Shown here piece after piece: positions 60,921 through 64,000 of a stretch of 64,000 nucleotides of DNA. The notes beneath the pieces were generated by a model. That model worked only from the letters and a program-made list of their open reading frames with translations. It was not told the origin of the DNA and did no database searches. How positions within the stretch are numbered: the stretch's first letter is position 1; every line of letters starts with the position of its first letter. This DNA comes from Streptomyces sp. NBC_01296. GTDB lineage: Bacteria > Actinomycetota > Actinomycetes > Streptomycetales > Streptomycetaceae. Position numbers and translations under genes: made by a program. Location: assembly GCF_035984415.1 (NCBI RefSeq), contig NZ_CP130720.1, positions 6,882,001 to 6,946,000 of the forward strand. Direction: 5' to 3'.

Positions 60921-62081
60921 ATGGGCGCCGTGACTCCTGCCGAAGCCCTGGCCCCCGCCGCTCCGTCGCCCGCGTCGCCGAGCACGGCCCGGGCCATCAA
61001 CGACCGTCTCGCCCTGCGGCTCCTCCAGGAGGAAGGGCCGCTGACCGCCACTCAGCTCAAGGCGATGACCGGCCTCTCCCGCCCCTCGGTCGCCGATCTC
61101 GTCGAGCGGCTGACCGGTGCCGGGCTGATCGAGGTCGTGGGGGAGTCGGGCGAACAGCGCCGCGGCCCCAATGCCCGGGTGTACGGGATCGTCGCCCACC
61201 GCGCGTACCTGGCGGCCCTGGACGTACGGACGGACAGCGCGACCGCGGTGGTCGCGGACCTGCTCGGCCGCCCGCTCGCCCAGGCCGAGCTCCCGGTGGA
61301 CGCGGTCGACGAGGCCGTGGACCTGCTCGAGGCGCTCGCGCGGGAGGCCGGCACGGACCGGCTGCACACCGTGGTGGTCGGCGCCCCGGGCCTGGTGGCC
61401 CCGTCCGACGGGGTGCTGCGCAGCACCGTCGGCCTGCCGTCCTGGCACCAGGACCTGGTGGCGGCCCTGCGGCGGCGGCTGCCGGCCACGGTGGTCGTGG
61501 AGAACGAGACCAACCTCGCGGCCCTCGCCGAACAGCGGGTCGGCGCCGCGCAGGACCTGGACTCCTTCGTGCTGCTGTGGCTCGGCGCGGGCGTCGGCGC
61601 GGCGGTGGTCCTGGACGGCCGGCTGCGGCGGGGCGCATCGGGCGGGGCGGGCGAGATCGGCTTCCTGCCGGTGCCGGGCACGGGCCGGCTGCCCTCCGCC
61701 ACGGACTGCGGGGGCGGGTTCCACGCGCTGGTCGGCCGGGAGGCGGTGGCCGCGCTCGCGGCGGAGCACGGCTGGGCCGGGCCGGTGGAGGAGGCGGTCG
61801 CCGGCGCCGCGGGCGAGGCTTTCATCGAGGCCCTGGCGCAGCGGCTCGCCCTGGGCGCGGCGGCCGTCACGGCGGTCCTGGACCCGGGGTGCCTGGTCCT
61901 GGCGGGCGAACTCGGCCACGCGGGCGGCGCCGGCCTGGCGGCCGCGGTCGGCCGCCGGCTGGCCACGCTGACGCCGGTGCCGATGGAGGTCCGCGCCACT
62001 GCCCTGGGTGATCCGGCGGTCCTCGCGGGAGCGCGCCTGGCCGCCCGTGAAGCCGCCCAGGCGGACCTCTTCGCCCCCTGA
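60921..62081 (+). CDS. ROK-family transcriptional regulator
   Basis: A 386-aa regulator. The winged HTH is at about 30-85 (LTATQLKAMTGLSRPSVADL with VERLTGAGLIEVVGESGEQR). The ROK domain follows (about 95-386: LDVRTDSATAVVADLLGRPL, GAPGLVAPSDGVL, ENETNLAALAE). The zinc/kinase motif of ROK kinases (CxCGxxGC and the His of EIGH) is lost: EIGFLPV and TDCGGGFHA are present, so it binds sugar but is unlikely to phosphorylate it. ATG chosen; a GTG three codons downstream is possible. Confidence 0.88.
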   Translation: MGAVTPAEALAPAAPSPASPSTARAINDRLALRLLQEEGPLTATQLKAMTGLSRPSVADLVERLTGAGLIEVVGESGEQRRGPNARVYGIVAHRAYLAALDVRTDSATAVVADLLGRPLAQAELPVDAVDEAVDLLEALAREAGTDRLHTVVVGAPGLVAPSDGVLRSTVGLPSWHQDLVAALRRRLPATVVVENETNLAALAEQRVGAAQDLDSFVLLWLGAGVGAAVVLDGRLRRGASGGAGEIGFLPVPGTGRLPSATDCGGGFHALVGREAVAALAAEHGWAGPVEEAVAGAAGEAFIEALAQRLALGAAAVTAVLDPGCLVLAGELGHAGGAGLAAAVGRRLATLTPVPMEVRATALGDPAVLAGARLAAREAAQADLFAP

Positions 62082-62153
62082 GCCCCTGAGTCGCACCGGG
62101 CCGGACGGCGGTGTGCGTCACCCGACGGCAGCGCCGTCGCGCTCGTGCTCGCC

Positions 62154-63125
62154 CTACTGGTCGTCGAGGCCTTCGTCGCCATCGTCGCCTTCGTCAGCGT
62201 GCAGCATCCGCCAGATCTGGGTGCGGTGCAGTACGTAGAGCGCGGCGATCAGGAACACCACGTTCAGTCCCACGGCGAGCAGCCAGAAGACGGCCCCGCT
62301 CTCCAACTCGTTCGTCAGGTAGGCGAAGTTCATGCCGAAGAACCCCGTCAGGAAGCTCAGCGGCAGAAAGATCGTGGACACGATCGCGAGGCGGTTGATC
62401 ACCCCGTTCTGGTCGCCGGACACCAAGGACGAGTAGGTGCCGAAGCCCCGCCGGGCGGCCTCCTGGAGGGACGTGATGTCGGTCAGTACCAGCCTGGAAG
62501 TGCGCTGGTACTCGCGGGCGAGCCGCTGGCGCTCCACCGGGAAGTTGCGGTTCAGCGCCCTTCGCGTCATGGTCTCCTCCGCCGACTGCTGGTAGGGGAG
62601 GAGCGTGTGGTGCAGGAGGGCCGCGGTCCGGCGCAGCCGCGCCAGGCGGTAGAGCTGCTCGGGCTGCCGCCGCCGGAACATCTCGTCCTCCAGGTCCTCC
62701 ACCTCCAGAAGGCCCTGGACGGCGGACCGGCGATACGTCTCCAAGGCCTCGTCCAGCAGCAGGAACAGCATGGCAACGGAGTCGGGGGGCCTCTCGTGCG
62801 GGAGTCGGGCGGTGAGGCTCTCCACCAGTGCGGCCGGCCCGCGGTGCACCGTGACCAGGGCGCGCTCGGTGACCAGGGCGTGGATGTGAATGGCCTGGCC
62901 CCCTTCGAACGCGGGGACGACGAACGCGGCGCTGTCCCCGAGGAACTCGACCCGGGCCGGTTCCCCCTCCCGGCCGAGCCACTCCACGTCCTCGGCCTCC
63001 AGGCCGAGCAGGTGGGCGACCCGCTGCTCGCCGGGCGCGGTCTCCTCGGGCAGCTCCATGTCCACGAACAGGAAGCTGGATGTCGCGAGGCGCTCACGTG
63101 CCTCAGACACGTGGGTGCGCGTCAT
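62154..63125 (-). CDS. CorA-family divalent cation transporter
   Basis: About 323 aa. A cytoplasmic N-terminal alpha/beta domain and long helical stalk (about 130-250, TSRLVLTDITSLQEAARRGF) precede two C-terminal membrane helices. The GMN selectivity motif is in LTGFFGMNFAYLTNE (about 266), and the tail is acidic (DEGDDGDEGLDD). It imports Mg2+ or Co2+/Ni2+. ATG at 63125 is favoured by GGAGG 5 bases upstream; another in-frame ATG at 63161 would add 12 residues. Confidence 0.88.
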   Translation of the reverse strand: MTRTHVSEARERLATSSFLFVDMELPEETAPGEQRVAHLLGLEAEDVEWLGREGEPARVEFLGDSAAFVVPAFEGGQAIHIHALVTERALVTVHRGPAALVESLTARLPHERPPDSVAMLFLLLDEALETYRRSAVQGLLEVEDLEDEMFRRRQPEQLYRLARLRRTAALLHHTLLPYQQSAEETMTRRALNRNFPVERQRLAREYQRTSRLVLTDITSLQEAARRGFGTYSSLVSGDQNGVINRLAIVSTIFLPLSFLTGFFGMNFAYLTNELESGAVFWLLAVGLNVVFLIAALYVLHRTQIWRMLHADEGDDGDEGLDDQ

Positions 63126-63207
63126 GATGCCCTCCGGCATGGACACCACCGATACGATCATCGCCCCTCACCGTGGATCACGCCGCGGATCATGAATTAC
63201 GGTATAT

Positions 63208-63227
63208 CCCATATTGTCCCTTATGGG
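63208..63227. promoter_or_regulatory. AT-rich inverted repeat upstream of corA-like gene
   Basis: CCCATA - TTGTCCCT - TATGGG, 6-bp arms, inside the most AT-rich part (63190-63230) of the 188-bp gap. Could be a promoter with an operator for the CorA gene. No known metal-regulator consensus was recognised. Confidence 0.35.
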
Positions 63228-63313
63228 TTTCAGGGAAACGCACTGACGACTCCCACGTGGCGCCCTCGGCCTCCAACCCGCCCTGCCTCGGCCCCAGGCT
63301 TCAGCCCCCGGCC

Positions 63314-64000
63314 TCAGCCTCCGGTCTTCGCTGCCCGAGCGGCCCTGGCCGTCAGGAAATCGGCGAAGGTGCCCTTGCCGACGGCGTGGGACGGGGTCAG
63401 GTTGCCGCCGCGGCAGAAGGCCGCGTACGCCTTCCCCGCCAGGGGCAGCGCGAACACCTTGCGCCGCCGCCCCGTCGCCGCCAGGTACGACCGGCCCAGC
63501 TCCACCAGGGTGTGGATCTCCGGACCGCCCATGCCCGTGACCCGGCCGGCGGGGGCGGGGTCGGCGAGTTCCGCCATCCGGTCGGCGACCTCCTCCACGG
63601 CGACCGGCTGCACCCTGACCCCCTTCGGCAGCGGCAGTGGCACCACCGGCACCTTCGCCAGCGCGTCCACCGCCATCGCCACCAGGTCGTGGAACTGCGT
63701 GGTCCGCAGGATCGTCACGCCCAGCCCCGACGCCTCCAGCATCCGCTCGACCCGGTACTTCACCGTGTAGTAGCCGAACGGGACCACATCCACCCCGACG
63801 ATCGAGATGTAGAGGATGTTCGTGACCGTCCCGGCCCGCCGGGCCGCCTCGATCAGGTGCCCGGCGGCCACGTCGTCGCCGCCCCGCGGGGTGCTCGCGC
63901 AGTGCACGACCACCTGCGCGCCCGCCATCGCCGCGTCCAGCCCGCTGCCGTCCCGCAGATCGACCGGGTGGTCCTTCGCGTGCCGGCTCAGGACCCGTAC
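63314..64000 (-). CDS. NAD(P)-binding NmrA/atypical SDR protein, 5' end outside window
   Basis: C-terminal 228 residues of a Rossmann-type atypical short-chain dehydrogenase. The frame stays open to the window edge. VVVHCASTPRGG, then ILYISIVGVDVVPFGYYTVK and YRVERMLEASGLGVTILRTT show the YxxxK catalytic-type region and the typical NmrA-like downstream strand. The dinucleotide-binding GxxGxxG lies outside the window. Such proteins act as redox sensors or NAD(P)H-dependent reductases; specificity unknown. Confidence 0.85.
   Translation of the reverse strand, partial: VRVLSRHAKDHPVDLRDGSGLDAAMAGAQVVVHCASTPRGGDDVAAGHLIEAARRAGTVTNILYISIVGVDVVPFGYYTVKYRVERMLEASGLGVTILRTTQFHDLVAMAVDALAKVPVVPLPLPKGVRVQPVAVEEVADRMAELADPAPAGRVTGMGGPEIHTLVELGRSYLAATGRRRKVFALPLAGKAYAAFCRGGNLTPSHAVGKGTFADFLTARAARAAKTGG

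Overview
The window is about 72% G+C, has Streptomyces-type codon use and carries Streptomyces hallmark families (a WhiD-like Wbl protein, a LAL-type LuxR regulator, an SCO0930-family lipoprotein, rare TTA leucine codons). It is almost certainly chromosomal DNA of a Streptomyces species. No rRNA, tRNA, CRISPR array or intact insertion sequence was seen.

Layout. 1-6.6 kb: housekeeping block fmt-rsmB-(hypothetical, M48 protease)-rpe, a SorC-type regulator and a small CarD/Tudor-like protein. 6.6-7.5 kb: secreted RNase Sa-type lipoprotein with its barstar inhibitor. 7.5-11 kb (minus strand): truncated haemoglobin with a small monooxygenase-like protein, a conserved hypothetical, and a receiver-glutaredoxin-like-FAD oxidoreductase translationally coupled to a UBP zinc finger. 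11.2-34.9 kb: a long co-directional island of 24 plus-strand genes, with three DJ-1/PfpI proteins, a ThDP enzyme, four NTF2/SnoaL-like proteins, a GMC oxidoreductase, a VOC protein, an AGE-like protein, a partner-switching set (two STAS proteins, RsbW-like kinase, SpoIIE phosphatase) around glgX, a MinD-like ATPase, an aldehyde dehydrogenase, an F420-type NADP reductase fold, a three-subunit molybdenum hydroxylase, an MFS carrier and a cyclic-nucleotide-binding histidine kinase. 35-40 kb: TMEM175-type channel, a domesticated IS701-like protein coupled to XdhC, and GuaB1. 40-43.5 kb: ECF sigma factor overlapping tail to tail with a LAL regulator. 43.5-48 kb (minus strand): LytTR regulator, small protein, solute:sodium symporter and LytS-type kinase. 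48-54 kb: SCO0930-family lipoprotein, SGNH hydrolase, amino-acid permease with Lrp regulator, WhiD-like protein, acetyltransferase and a 12-copy octanucleotide array. 54-64 kb: davA-davB (lysine to 5-aminovalerate), a frameshifted zinc-ribbon gene, DUF5995, a nucleobase permease, a divergent MFS/ROK pair sharing a perfect operator-like palindrome, CorA and a truncated NmrA-like gene.

How the genes may work together. The 11-35 kb island is the most unusual part. Its enzymes mostly act on alcohols, aldehydes, 2-oxo acids and sugars, and they are interleaved with a phosphorylation-based partner switch and a soluble histidine kinase. The reading as a stress-controlled carbonyl/aldehyde system is inference from family membership and gene order. 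The receiver of the cysteine-free oxidoreductase just upstream is a plausible partner for the orphan kinase at the far end. Four genes carry TTA codons (M48 protease, NADP-reductase-like gene, domesticated transposase, LAL regulator), which points to bldA-linked developmental control of parts of the window.
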